DNA from: Cephalopachus bancanus
Lineage: Eukaryota > Chordata > Mammalia > Primates > Tarsiidae
DNA length: 64,000 nucleotides
Assembly: GCA_027257055.1 (NCBI GenBank)
Contig: JAPVLO010000074.1
Coordinates: 4,293,001-4,357,000, forward strand
Direction of reading: 5' to 3'
Below are positions 48,732 through 60,080 of this stretch, piece after piece. The notes below the pieces were generated by a model. That model saw only the letters and a list, made by a program, of their open reading frames with translations, was not told where the DNA came from and did no database searches. Position numbers and translations under genes: made by a program. The first letter of the stretch is position 1. Each line of letters begins with the position of its first letter.

Positions 48732-49028
48732 AAGATGTCCATTCCATCAAAGGCAATCTACAGATTCAACACTATACCCACTAAATTACCAAAATCATTT
48801 TTCACATACCTGGAAACAACAATACAAAACTTCATATGGAAACACAAATGACCATGAAGAGCCAAAACAATCCTCAGCAGAAAATGTCCATTCTACTAAG
48901 GCAATCTATAGATTCAACACTATACCCATTAAATCACCAAAGTTATTTTTCACATACCTGGAAACAACAATACAGAAATTCATATGGAAACATAAATGAC
49001 CATGAAGAACCAAAACAATCCTCAGCAA
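48732..49028 (+). repeat. 149-bp tandem duplication within L1 ORF2
   Basis: 48732-48880 (starting AAGATGTCCATTCCATCAAAGG) and 48881-49028 (starting AAAATGTCCATTCTACTAAGG) are near-identical, both ending AAAACAATCCTCAGCA. Each encodes a YRFNTIP...TYLETTIQ segment. The unit is not a multiple of three, so the second copy is out of frame with the first. Confidence 0.95.
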
Positions 49029-50151
49029 AAGAAACAAAGTGGGAGGTATTACACTCTCAGACTTTAAACTTGATTATAAGCCTGCAATACTCAAAACAGC
49101 CTGGTATTGGTACAAGAATAGGCATATAGACCAGTGGGACAAGGTAGAGATTCTGGAAGCAAAATCTCAATTTCTCAACCAACTTATCTTTGACAAAACC
49201 TCCAAAACAACCAGTGGGGAAAGGAGAACCTATTCAGCAAATGGTGCTGGAAAACCAGCAGTCCACATACAGAAGATTGAAAGAGGACCCCTACAAATCA
49301 CCACAAACTAAAATTAACTCAAAATGCATAAGACACCTAAATGTAAAACCCCAATCCTTAAGAATCTTGGAAAATGCAGGAGACAAAAGTATAGAAATTG
49401 GAATAGGAAGACAATTCCTGATCAAAACCCCAAAAACCCATGACATAAGAGATAAGAGACAAGTGGGATCTCATTAAACTGAAAAACTTCTGCAAAGCAA
49501 AAGAAATCATCAAGAGAATGGGGAAACAGCCCACAAAATGGGAAAAAATATTTGCCAACTGCATATCTGACAAAGACCTAATAGCCAGGATCTACAGAGA
49601 ACTCAAACCTGCAGAAAGTTAAAAAAAAGAAAAAAGACCCATTAAAAAGTAGGCAAAAGACATGAATAGACACTTCTCAAAAGAGGACAACGAGATACGA
49701 GCAGCCAACAGACACTTGAAAAAATGCTCTGCTTTACTAATTATCAGAGAAATTCAAATCAAAACCACACTGAGATACCATCAAACTCCTGTAAGAATGA
49801 CCACCATTAATAAAACAAAAAACAACAGATGCTGGCGAGGATGCAGAGAAAAAGGAACATTTCTACACTAGTGGAAATGCAAACTCGTTCAACCTCTATG
49901 GACAACTGTGATGATTTCTAAAAGAACTAGAAATTGACCTTCCATATGATCCAGCAATCCCCCTTCTGGGAATATACCTGGAGAAACTTAAATCATTCTA
50001 CAAAAAATATTCCTGCACACTCATGTTTATTGCAGCACTATTTACAATAGCAAAACAAGGAACCAACCATGCTGCCCATTGAAACTGGAATAAATAAAAA
50101 AATGAGGTACATATACACAATGGAATATTATGCAGCCATAAAGAAGAACAA

Positions 50152-50502
50152 GTACATATACACGATGGAATACTACGCAGCCATAAAAAAGAACAAAATC
50201 ATGAATTTCGCAGCAACCTGGATGGAACTAGAGTCTATAATACTGAGTGACCTCTCACAGAAACAAAGATCCGAGTATCACATGTTCTCACTCATATAAT
50301 GGACCTTAAACATCCAATGCAATACTATACGAAAATGACTGACCATACTGGGAAACTATGGTGGGGGGAGGGAGATGGGATTAACAGTAGGAAATATCTG
50401 TCTGGGAACGGGGAAACACCCCATATCAACAGGGTGCCTGAATGAAACGCAATTGTATACCTAACCCTTAACTGTACCCCACAACTTCACAATAAAAAAA
50501 AA
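50152..50502 (+). mobile_element. 5'-truncated L1 nested in the large L1
   Basis: Begins at GTACATATACACGATGGAAT and runs through ORF2-end text to a stop after MFSLI (50299), a 3' UTR with a G-rich run (GGTGGGGGGAGGGAGATGGG) and an A-tail at about 50493-50504. AAGAACAA is found before it (50144-50151) and after it (50503-50510). The host L1 reading AAGAAGAACAA continues directly as AACTGTGGACTTCACAGC. Its 3' UTR differs from the host's. The host and guest are homologous here, so the join appears as a 45-bp direct repeat (50107-50151 and 50152-50196). Confidence 0.85.
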
Positions 50503-50819
50503 AAGAACAAAACTGTGGACTTCACAGCAACTTGGATGGATTTAGAGCCTAGAATACTCAGTGATTGATCTCAGAAACAAAGAACTGAGTACCACATATT
50601 GTCACTTATAAGTGGATCCTGAACATTTACCATAATACTATAAGAAAGGGATTGGTAGTAGCTGGAAATTGCCAGAGAAGAGAAGATGGGTAAATAACAT
50701 TAATAAGGGTACTTCCCAGAGGGAAGACCGAAGAGAGGCCCACACTTTACCTGTATGAAGGCTGCTTATGTACCTAATCCTGAATTTTACCCCTCATTTT
50801 TAAAAGAAAAGAAATTAAA

Positions 50820-51469
50820 GTTTATTTGGATAGTTGTTATTTATATGCTTCTTATTACAGAAAAGAGACGTTTTAAAATTTAATCTGAGATAGTCTACAC
50901 ATGGACTATACACAAATGGAAATGGAACCTGGAGCCAAAAAATGCTGAGACAAAATTCACTTATTCAAGTCAGAGTTCTGGAAGGTTCTTAATTACAAGA
51001 GTTGTCATGGAAAGAAAAAATGAAAGAAGCTTTACCGAGAGACAATAGACTGGAATGGAAGCATATGTTTTTCATTAGGTATGAAAAACACAGGAAGAAA
51101 TGAACCCGAGATGGCACTGAAGTTTCAAATGTGCATGATGATCTGTGGAGAGATAGTAGTATTGGCGGAGGGGGATTCATCCAGAAAGCAAGCTTAAAAA
51201 GAAACATGATGAATTATGTTTAAGATATGCTTGACTTGAGAGAACCCTGGAAAATCCAAGGGGATCATAGCACAATATTATCTCTGAGTTGCAAAGGACT
51301 TTAAAACTATGAGGCTGTATCTTCACATGATGCATCAAGCCCTTAAACATCATTCCTAACAAACTGTCATTGAACATGTGTTTGACATTCCTTTCATGAC
51401 AGGAAAATTCTTTATTTTTTTCACCAATTTAATACTTTTTTCCCAATCCAATTTTTATAAATGCCTCTG
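50820..51469. other. unassigned sequence
   Basis: No repeat family recognised after the second TSD of the large L1. Confidence 0.4.
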
Positions 51470-51720
51470 TTATACTGTTCCAAAAATACACCTCCTTAAA
51501 ATTCTAAGCTTTGGAACTAGCTGATCCCTGGGGAAACACAAAATAAATTTAATCCTTCTTTCACAAAATGGCCCTTCAAATAATTGAAGGCACTTTTCAT
51601 GTCCCATTGAGTCTTCTCTTCTTTAGGTTAAACATCATTTGATGTGCTTTCAATGCTTTCACTATGTCTTTTTTTTTTTCAAGTGTAATGCCTAGAACTA
51701 AACTGAGATTTCAAAGAAAT
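51470..51720 (-). mobile_element. CR1/L3-like LINE fragment, antisense
   Basis: The + strand contains TCAAATAATTGAAGGCACTT, TCATGTCCCATTGAGTCTTC, CTCTTCTTTAGGTTAAACAT and AATGCCTAGAACTAAACTGAG. These follow, in order, the complement of the end region of CR1/L3 LINEs (similar strings also occur in bird CR1). It is ancient, short and strongly diverged. Confidence 0.58.
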
Positions 51721-52199
51721 AACAGAGCTAAATTTAAAAAAAGAATCAAGAGTGATGATATTAAGATTGAAGCTGTGACACAGGGAGAGTGCTCAAGAGG
51801 AAAAACAAATATACACCAGAGAGCAGAAGAAAGGACTGTAGATTACACCTTAGTAAATGACACATAAGACATGAAAAGAAAAGAATAAACAATTCAGGCA
51901 AGAGACATATTAGACAGACACCATCAAGAAAACCATAGTAGAATATGCCCAGCAAGTTAAAGAAAAAGAGAGTTTTATAATAATTAAAATAATAAATATA
52001 TTAAAGGCCACAGAGAAATTGAAGTTTAAAAGTAGAACAAAGGCCACAGTCATTTATTAATTAGTTATGGGTTTTATGACAGTTATGCTCAAAGAAGCCA
52101 GATTTTAGAACTCTACATTGTTAGAGTATAGAAAATTTTGACAGTGAGAGGAATATATATATTTTTAAAAATGCAACTACTACCATAGTCTTATTCATA
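51721..52199. other. unassigned AT-rich sequence
   Basis: No element recognised; short open frames here have no domain. Confidence 0.4.
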
Positions 52200-52485
52200 C
52201 TTAGAGGCCCAAATCAGGGGGACTTCTTCAAGTAAACTTTTCTTAACACTCTTTTCCAAAAGCAACTAGCATCTGCTATTTGTGAATCCAGAACACCTGC
52301 TCAATGATCTGTTGTAGCATTGGTTGTCATCACATGCAGATCCTCACCTGTCCCCGTTAGATTGTAAAATTTTGACTGATAGAATCATGTTCTTAACCAC
52401 TTCTGTGTCCTCAGCATGCTGCCTAACATGAGAAGAATAGCAGATGATTGATAAACATTTGCTGAATCGGAAATTGAATGATCTC
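52200..52485 (+). mobile_element. L2-like 3'-end fragment
   Basis: Contains GTAAACTTTTCTTAACACTC, CCCCGTTAGATTGTAAAATTT, TGTGTCCTCAGCATGCTGCC and ATTGATAAACATTTGCTGAA, in the order of the L2 3' end, where a GTGTCCCCAGCACCTAG-type string is followed by CAATAAATATTTGTTGAATG. Diverged. Confidence 0.55.
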
Positions 52486-52559
52486 TGCTGCAAGAAGTTC
52501 AAGGGAAGTTTTAGTGGACACTACATACTTTGTTCAGTTTTTCTCAGATCCTATTCCCT

Positions 52560-53030
52560 GTTTCTCTGACTACATTCCCCTTTTCCAGAGTGCTTTCATT
52601 TCAACTGCCTGAACCTGAAACTACTTTGGATGCCTGTTTTGGGGTTAGTAGATCTACTTTGCTCATGCATGGAGATCAGGAGTACCCAAGGCTCACAGCT
52701 CTTCCTCATGGTGACCCTTAACTGTTGGCAACTAAGTGCAAGAGCAAGAAAAAGTTGAGCAAAGTTCTGTGGAAGAAATAGCTCTGAGGGATGGGCTAGA
52801 TTCCAGAGTTTCCTGGAGGGATCAGGCCATAAAAAATCACAGTGAAACTTTTCCTGAATTTATATCCATGCTTGGCCCCTGTTCTGTCCTTGTCTCGTTT
52901 CCCCAATTCCTTTAAAAGTTTGTTTGTTCTTTGAGTACCTCCTTGATAAATCACTTGCACACTAGTCCTTGTCCCTGAATCTACGTCCTGTAAACCTGAT
53001 CTGAAATAAAATCTCTTTTAAGATAGGTGA
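52560..53030 (+). mobile_element. possible LTR fragment
   Basis: Its end reads CTTGATAAATCACTTGCACAC, TAGTCCTTGTCCCTGAATCT and CTGTAAACCTGATCTGAAAT, which resembles the 3' end of old ERV-L-class LTRs as I remember them. The earlier part is more diverged. No matching partner LTR is seen. Confidence 0.35.
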
Positions 53031-53135
53031 TAGCTAATTATATGCAAAAGCAGAGAAGACAGGTTAGTACAGAAAGATGTGCAATTCATATGCTATTGTG
53101 TAGCTGAGGTTTGTACTCTATCATCTCTTTGTCCT

Positions 53136-53372
53136 CTATACACCCCAGGCACAGGTAAACATCATTCTACTCTCTGATATTTTTTAGTTTAATTATTTTA
53201 GATTCTACATATAAGTGAGAAGAGCTGGTATTTGTCTTTCAGTATTTGGGTTGTTTCACTTAGCATAATATTTTTCAATTTCATCTATGTTATATAAATG
53301 ACAGAATTTCTTCTTATTCTTATTTTAAGGCTGAATAGTATTTAATTTTGTATATACCACATTTTTATAATC
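53136..53372 (-). mobile_element. L1 3'-end fragment, antisense
   Basis: + strand complements of L1: TTTAATTATTTTAGATTCTA, CATATAAGTGAGAAGAGCTG, GTTTCACTTAGCATAATATT, AATTTCATCTATGTTATATAA, AAGGCTGAATAGTATTTAAT and TATACCACATTTTTATAATC, in ORF2-end to 3' UTR order. Short and decayed. Confidence 0.78.
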
Positions 53373-55511
53373 TTTAAGACAGAAAGACTAAGTCTTCCTT
53401 AAATCAATTACACAACATTGTGAAAAAAATAATGATTGAGGTCTATACATTTCACTATCACATTTCTAATGTCCTCATTTAAAAGAATGTTAAATATTTG
53501 AGATGTTGGATATGTTAATTAACTTTATTCTTTCCACATTGTATTAAAAATCATACATGTATTTTTTACTCCTAAAACATATTCTAAATGTACAACCACA
53601 AGTGTATTAAATTGTATAAGTTACAATTAAAATTAAAATATGCTATGTGTAAACTTCATATTATAACGAGTTGAAATAACAGCTGATCACAAGGTCAAAT
53701 CTTGGAGAAAAAAGGCTTTCTACTAAACACCCTAAGACATGACCTAGAAAAGAGAAAAGATGAGAATTTGATTAGTAGGAATATATTTTATCATTGCTTG
53801 AGAGTTCTGAAAAATGTGAAAAGGTTAGAATGAAAAATAAATGTCACTTATAAAAACATAGACGAGTACAGATAGGGATTCTGACATGGTCATGGATCTG
53901 AAAATCTGAATATTATATAAGTAGATACAGATAAATACTAAAAAAGAAATTTTGAAGATAGTTATTTTAGTTTCAAATTCAGATTGGTTTAGGAATTTCT
54001 AAATCCTAAACTGAGCAACAAATGTGATGTGATATCAATTAAATTATGCTCCGAAGCTCAAGCAGAGAAATAGCATTAAAGACTCCATGCTACTCACTTT
54101 AACATATACTTCAGAGCCATTATTTAAACATTTTCATCAGTTTTATGTTTATTCCATGGATACCAAACTAAATCATACCTTGACTTGTCCTGTGTTGGTT
54201 CCCTGGGCAGGAGTAAGAAATCATTTCAGTATATTGAATTATAAGCTCAAATTTGTCTCATGAAATATATAAATATTGAAATGTATGCATAATGAACTAA
54301 AAGTAAAGATTTACAACTTCACAATAAAGCAAGAGAATGACTTCAACGACTGAAGAGTTGACTATGCCCTTTTAAAATATATTACACATTTAAAGAATGT
54401 TTCAATCAGAATGGGAGTGGTCAGCTGTAAAATTATTGAAAATGAGAGTTAAAAGTTAAATATGAGCTAGACCACATCCACCCTGTCAGAAAAGAAAGAC
54501 TTTTATCCACTTATCCACATACGCTGGCATTCTAGAATCTTCAGCATAGTCCTTTCTTCTGTCTGTGGGAGGGATGCAATTTGATTATTCTGTTGCCATT
54601 AACACTTTTCTCATCTGCCTTTACTCTGATCCTAGGCACACCAAGCATACATTTCTTGAATCGTCTTCCCAAAATGGTGAGTCAAGAAACGAGTGTTCCA
54701 TTGCATGTAATAGTTATAGTATATTTAAAACCACTTTGTCAGAGGAAGGATGAATAATTACCTACCAGGTACAATGTGCATGAATGCGGGGTGATGAGAA
54801 TACTTGAAGCCCAGAACTATTCATTACTATACAAAGCAGCTATGTAACCTCAAACCTTCTGTATCCCTTTTAAAGCTATTAAAACAATGGGAAAAATTTT
54901 TAAGTTGTCATCTTACTTTAGTCAACTACATGTAGAACTGTCTCTTTCTAGTTGCTATGATCTTCCTAGGTGCTAATAAGTTATCGAATTCGCCAAGAGC
55001 CTGTGACTTCCTTGTGACAGCCAATCAAAGTCCCTTGCCTATCAACAAGTGTCCTCTGTACAAAGAGGCCCCCAGAATTCCATTCCTCCCTCTTCCAGCT
55101 ATTCTACCTCTCACCAGCCTCTATACTTACAACCATATCAGACAAAAATCCTGAAAAACAACAATAAAACTATAGTCAGACTGGTTAATAGCTTTCCTCA
55201 CGAACTCTTTTTGTATCACGTTTTTCCTGGATTATTCTTTTCTACCCACACTGGCCTTCTTAAATCAATAATTTTAAATATTTATTTTGATCAAACTTAC
55301 TTCTGAATTGAATTTTTTGACTGTTACTGATGGTACCCATCTCCATTTCCTACATACTGTGCTTTTGTTGCTATTTTCCGGTTTTTAGATTTTAGAAATT
55401 ACCTATTAATTACTAAGAAAAAGAATATTTTTATGTTTTCTATATCCTATCCTCCCATGCTACCACTTATTTAACACCCTATACTTCCAATACAATATAT
55501 TGTAATGTGGA
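53373..55511. other. unassigned AT-rich sequence
   Basis: No element named. The part at 54950-55260 is C-rich and unique-looking, with two overlapping short open frames that I do not believe are coding. Confidence 0.4.
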
Positions 55512-55526
55512 CTAAAGTAGTATTTA

Positions 55527-55833
55527 TTTATTTATTTACTTACTTTTTTTTTTTTTTTTGAGTTGGAGTCTCACTCTGTCACCCAGACTGGAGTGCAGTG
55601 GCCGCTCCCAGCAACCGCAGCCTCGACCTGCTGGGCTCTGGCGATCCTTCTGCCTCAGCCTTCCAAGTAGCTGGAACTACAGGCGTGCGCTACCACGCCC
55701 GCCTGATTTTTTTATTTACTGTAGAAATGAGGTCTCGCTGCCCAGGCGGGTCTCGAACCCGCGGGCCCAGGCAATCCACTCACCTCAGCCTCCCAAAGGC
55801 GCAGGATTACAGGCTGAACCACTGAGCCCGGCT
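55527..55833 (-). mobile_element. Alu SINE, young lineage-specific type
   Basis: Reverse-oriented full dimer. Its tail complement is a long T-tract preceded by TTTATTTATTTACTTAC. The exact 15-bp TSD CTAAAGTAGTATTTA is at 55512-55526 and 55834-55848. The B box complement GGTCTCGAACC is at 55749-55759. Open frames of 75 and 94 codons across it are SINE artefacts. Confidence 0.97.
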
Positions 55834-55959
55834 CTAAAGTAGTATTTAGTGTCTATGTATTTATAACCATTTGTATATCATTCATAACTGAATGATAGAG
55901 CATAATATTTCTCTAATCATTTTTGTAGAATTGTTTCTGTTTTCTGATTTTATTTTTAA

Positions 55960-56330
55960 AATCTAACATCTATACAGAAAATTACACAAAAATGAATTAT
56001 CACAACCAATCACCTGTGTAGCCAACATTCGAGATCCAATAGAACTCATAATCAACCCAAAGGCCTCTCTGTTATCCCCATGTCATCATTACTAAGTCTT
56101 TCTTCCTTCATCCCAAGAGTTACCACTATCCTGTCTATCATGGTAATAATTACCATAAAATCCTATTTTCTAAATATTTTAACACCAGTATTCATCTATG
56201 AAAACTGCAGTTTGATTTTATCTGCATTTTAGAAGTTTGTATACAGTTAGTTCCATGTTTTTGCTGTTGTAAATAATGCTGCAATAAATATGTGTGTGCA
56301 TAGAGTGATTTGAGTTCCTCCAGGTATATA
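55960..56330 (-). mobile_element. old L1M 3'-region fragment, antisense
   Basis: AATTATCACAACCAATCACC, then TGTAGCCAACATTCGAGATC, and later TTGTAAATAATGCTGCAATAA, resemble complements of an old L1 3' UTR and ORF2 end. A (TA)n run follows at 56327-56341. Confidence 0.45.
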
Positions 56331-56799
56331 TATATATATAATGTATTCTTACAATAAAGTAAGCTAAAGAAATGAAAATGTTATTAAGGAAATCAAAAGG
56401 AAATAAGACTATATTTACTGTTCATTAAGAGGAAATAATTGCAAAAGTCTTTATCCTCATCCTTGTCATCTTCATGTTGAGTAGGTTGAGTATTAATAGG
56501 GAAAGAAAGAGTTGGTCTTACTGTCTCGGGGTGACAGAAGCTGAAGAAAACCCACGTTTAAGTCTTCCTGGAGTTCAAATTCATGTTGTTCCAGGGTAAA
56601 CTGCACTTTGACAGTTTATTTAGTAAAGATCAGTTAGTAGTGAACTTTTCCCCTCTTGTACCAAAAAATGCCTGCAATCACCATTGTTCTTTTAAATTTT
56701 GTTTTCTGTGTTTGCAACTAAAATGACTTTTTTTTTCAGGCTTTTGAGGATCTGTTTTCTGACTTCTGTTCTTCTTTAGAAATCACCTGAAAATCTAAT

Positions 56800-58600
56800 T
56801 GTTACTTAGGAGGTACTTTATTCACTTAGGTGGTCAGGTCCTGGTAAATCAGGCCTGCATGCTTTGTTACCATTTTCCCCTGTCCTATCCAGATGAAGTA
56901 TGTATTTGGAGCTTACAAAGTAGCAGGAGTCCAATTTCCACTTGCCATAGAAAACAGCTCTGTAGGTTTCTCCAGTATTCCAATTAATCAGCACTAGATC
57001 TGAGCAATGATAGTATTCTCTTTCCCTAGGGTATTATGGCAAGAGTATGATGATATCCTTATCTGGGATGGCAGTCCAATTCCAAGGATCCCTTCCATTT
57101 GCTAACTCCCAATCCCATTTAAATGTATGGCCTACTTTGACTCACACTTTTTTCCTCTATAGTTGGGATAACCAGCTCAGATCTACTGCTTAACCAAAGT
57201 GCCAGAGATCACTGCAGGCTTGCCTTTTTCTTACCTCCATCTGCAGATATCCAGTAGTGTCCTCCATTAAGCAATCTGAAAACACTCCAAATTTTGAAGC
57301 CAAAAATTCATTTTTTTAAATGAATTAAAAAATTCATTTTTTTTCCAGATACTTTGACTGTCGAGTGTTTGTATGGTCTGCAGTGCTTGGAGAAAGATAA
57401 GGAATGGTGCAGGGTTGTGCATCATTATGTCTTAGTATCTGTATATACTCGTAGCAATAAAATGCCTAACTTGAACAGAAGTAATACATCCCGATTTTTT
57501 TGAATGATAAAGAATTCATGTTCCAAACCTCTGATTGTATCCTCCAAGGTTGCTTCTGCTACAGGATAAGCGAATCCGAGAGCATAATAGGTGTCAATCC
57601 TACTTAACACCCATTTGCAGCTTCCTGGGGTTCCTGATAGAGGTCTAATATAATCCAGTTTTGAGCTTTGTTCAGGCTTCTGTCCTTAGGGAATTTTACT
57701 CACAGCCATTTCCAAGTGATTTCTTTCCTGTTACTTTTGGGTGCAGTTTATCACTTCAAGCTTCTCATTAGGAGCAACAAAAATGTGCTATGCATGCTTA
57801 GTGAAAATCTACATGGCCCATTTTTATTCTTCCTCTAAGTTCACAGAGATTTTCATAAGTAAGGACCTCATTTAAGGGTGATCTTTATTGTCCAGGACCC
57901 ACTTGCTTGGCAATGTAGCAAAGCATTGGCTAAGGGTAAGAGTTTTTTAGATAAGAAAAATTATCTTCTGTATGTCAGCATCTTGCTTTTGGGCATAGCC
58001 TGTACATGTCGCAATTTATTTTCATCTTTTGAGAAATGTCCCCTTGGCTGCAGGAACCCACACAATTCTCCTAAATTTCCAAGATTAGGCTCAGTTTTGG
58101 ATTTTAGCTGGATTTATCCATCAGACTTTCTTTGTCATGTGTGTGACGATGTTCTTAGCTTTTTTGCTTTCCCGCCTTTAAGAAGGCAATTTTCATAATA
58201 TCATCAATATATTTCATTAAATATCTCATAGTGATTAATAAGTTCAAGTCCCATCTGAACAATCTGGGAATTAAAATACTTATGTGGGAAAACAGTAAAT
58301 GTATACTGGATCCCATCATGAGAATGCAAAGTACTGGTGTGGTTTCAAAACTGGGATTGGAAAGAACCCATTTGGTGGAGCAATTGGCCTATTGCACTTG
58401 TATAGTTTTCATCATACCCAATACAGCTGAAGTAATCAGTGAAACCATTTAGCTTAATCCTGGAGTGTGTACCTTTAGGAATCATCAGTCTGAAGTATTG
58501 GTCAGATAAAACATAATGGATTACAGACCTGTTGCTTGATCATTTACTTCCTAACAGTGAAATTACATCCTCATAATCACAGAGTTAGAGAGAATGCTCA
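56800..58600 (-). mobile_element. endogenous retrovirus pol remnant, class III (ERV-L-like)
   Basis: On the minus strand a decayed pol gene can be followed. A reverse transcriptase piece carries QYTFTVFPHKYFNS and the catalytic-site motif YIDDIM (codons at 58211 down to 58194). After stops and frameshifts, an integrase-like piece at about 57610-57425 carries VLSRIDTYYALGFAYP and TIRGLEHEFF, a pattern I associate with ERV-L integrases. The longest remaining frame is 61 codons. The order RT then integrase on the minus strand is as expected. Beyond 57400 towards 56800 the sequence is probably the rest of integrase, but this is uncertain. No LTRs, gag or env were identified. It is ancient and non-functional. 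Confidence 0.72.
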
Positions 58601-59969
58601 TATTCACATTTTTATATCAAACCTAGTATTATATTGACATCAGGCTTTCTCATTGCATGTTAGAAAGATTCCAAAAATACTGTCTTTATAAAAATAATAT
58701 GGAAATATTAATTTTTTCCCCATTTTTCATGCTTTCTAAATATAATGAGGCACTCACCCTACAGCCAGGAGTACGCTGTCAGTCCATTTTATTAGAAGAC
58801 ATTTTTAATCTATATCTTCTCACCAAACTATTATTTCTGTTTGGGCTAAATATAAATTTAAATCTTTTTCCCTTTCCCTTAATTTGCACCAGCAAATTTA
58901 TTACTGAAAATAATGCATTTCACTTTATTTTTCAAATTATGCTTAAATTATATCTTAATAAATAGTACACATCTCTTGGCTCTACTGAAGAACAAAGACC
59001 AACTCTAAAAGGAAAGTGTTTTATTTTCCAGTACAAAAGAAGTATGTTTTCTTATCCAAACAAACTTGTTGTGGCATTTTAGGAGACTAATGTGATCTAA
59101 TATTCTAGGCCCCTTGCAGCTTAATGAATTGACTGAAGACAAAAACCTGACATCAGATCTTTACTACTCCAGGTGCCCAAAAGTATTTCAGGGCCAGATG
59201 TTTGTAAGTAATGTGATTTCATAGTTATTACCTCTGGGGCTGGGAAAAAGGTAAATTCAGTTTGGTTCATTTCTACTTCAATGTTCTTTTACTTTTCACT
59301 CTTCTCCACAGTGTCAATATAGTTCACATTTCTTAGAGTGGTAAAATAATATTTCATTAACTTGGAGTCTGGCTTTTGCAGACTTACTTTTTATAGCTCT
59401 GCCTTTGTTGCTTCAACTCAGAAGGTATTAAATTTAAAGATGTATACTCTATTGCATGATAAATAAACAAGCCAAGTGGGAGAGCCCATTTAAACATCCA
59501 TGCTGCCATTTCCCCATAAAGAAACCATCATGGGAGAAAGTTAGACATTTGTGTGGCATAACTAATTTTATCTTCAAGTGAAAAGTTGGAAAGTTCCCAA
59601 GTATATTTTCACTCTGTTCTTCATAAGCAATGTACTGCTATGCCCTTTCATTCAATGCTTTTATTTCTTTATGACCAGTTCATAAATCTCTTATACAGTA
59701 CCCAGTGTCTTTATTATAGAATAGCTGGTCAATATTCATTAAAAACAGTAACTTTTTCTTGTCTTTCTATATCTTACTTAACTTTTTCTGTATAAAATGT
59801 AATCCTTTATAGAATTATAAGATGTTACAATTAAATATATATGTATATATAATGGATATATATATATTCAAAGAAAGTATTTTATTTCAAAAATAGCCAG
59901 AGAATTTTTTTAAAGTACCTGAGATAGTCTGAGAATAGAGTTTTTAAAATATTATTTCAACTTTTTCTA
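58601..59969. other. unassigned sequence
   Basis: No repeat family recognised. It may include further decayed retroviral sequence upstream of the pol remnant, but I cannot show this. TA-rich low complexity lies at about 59833-59870. Confidence 0.35.
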
Positions 59970-60080
59970 TATAATCTTTGTAGCCACCAATAAATGTGAA
60001 TAAATTGTGTAATGCTATAATTAACATCTTATTATAAATTTAGTTTTTAGGTGTTTACTAATATGGTTTACCGGATTATA
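59970..60080 (+). repeat. 111-bp direct repeat, copy 1
   Basis: Starts TATAATCTTTGTAGCCACC and ends TTTACCGGATTATA. A near-identical copy lies at 62106-62217 in the same orientation. The last 60 bp or so differ by a single base. Confidence 0.93.

Larger units (their letters stand above)
46030..50610 (+). pseudogene. L1 ORF2 remnant (endonuclease-reverse transcriptase)
   Basis: L1 ORF2p nicks target DNA and copies its RNA at the nick. Landmarks seen: an endonuclease domain at about 46050-46720, with ILNIYASNTEKSTF, GDLNTSLTTLD, DLIDTYRTLHP and SDHSEIK (46703-46723); reverse transcriptase finger text at 47740-47958 ([12 protein letters not shown]); the catalytic LADDMIL around 48398-48418; and, towards the end, a cysteine-rich CWRGC motif at about 49832-49846 and TMEYYAAIKK near 50118. 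Frameshifts and stops occur throughout. An Alu interrupts the domain between endonuclease and RT. A 149-bp tandem duplication lies at 48732-49028, and a truncated L1 is inserted after codon text ending KKNK (50151). Non-functional pseudogene of a full-length element. Confidence 0.9.
43002..50819 (+). mobile_element. near-full-length L1 LINE with 12-bp TSD, defective, with three nested insertions
   Basis: The 12-bp string AAAGAAATTAAA is at 43002-43013 (after TTT, giving an L1 endonuclease-like TTT/AAAG site) and again at 50808-50819, after the A-rich 3' end. Between them lie, in order: a G-rich start (GGGGGGCAATTCCAGG), a 5' UTR with tandem units, a pyrimidine-rich stretch, ORF1 remnants (about 44600-45868), ORF2 remnants (about 46030-50610) and a 3' UTR of the same type as the copy at 30566. 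Nested inside are Alus at 45141-45447 and about 47317-47615 and a short L1 at 50152-50502. Subtracting these leaves about 6.8 kb, a normal full L1 length. Both frames carry stops and frameshifts, so it cannot move by itself. Confidence 0.9.

Noticed and set aside
50107..50196. Simple in-frame 15-codon tandem duplication in L1 ORF2
   Set aside because: A second 3' UTR, an A-tail and an AAGAACAA duplication follow, and the outer ORF2 resumes afterwards, so a nested truncated L1 explains it better.
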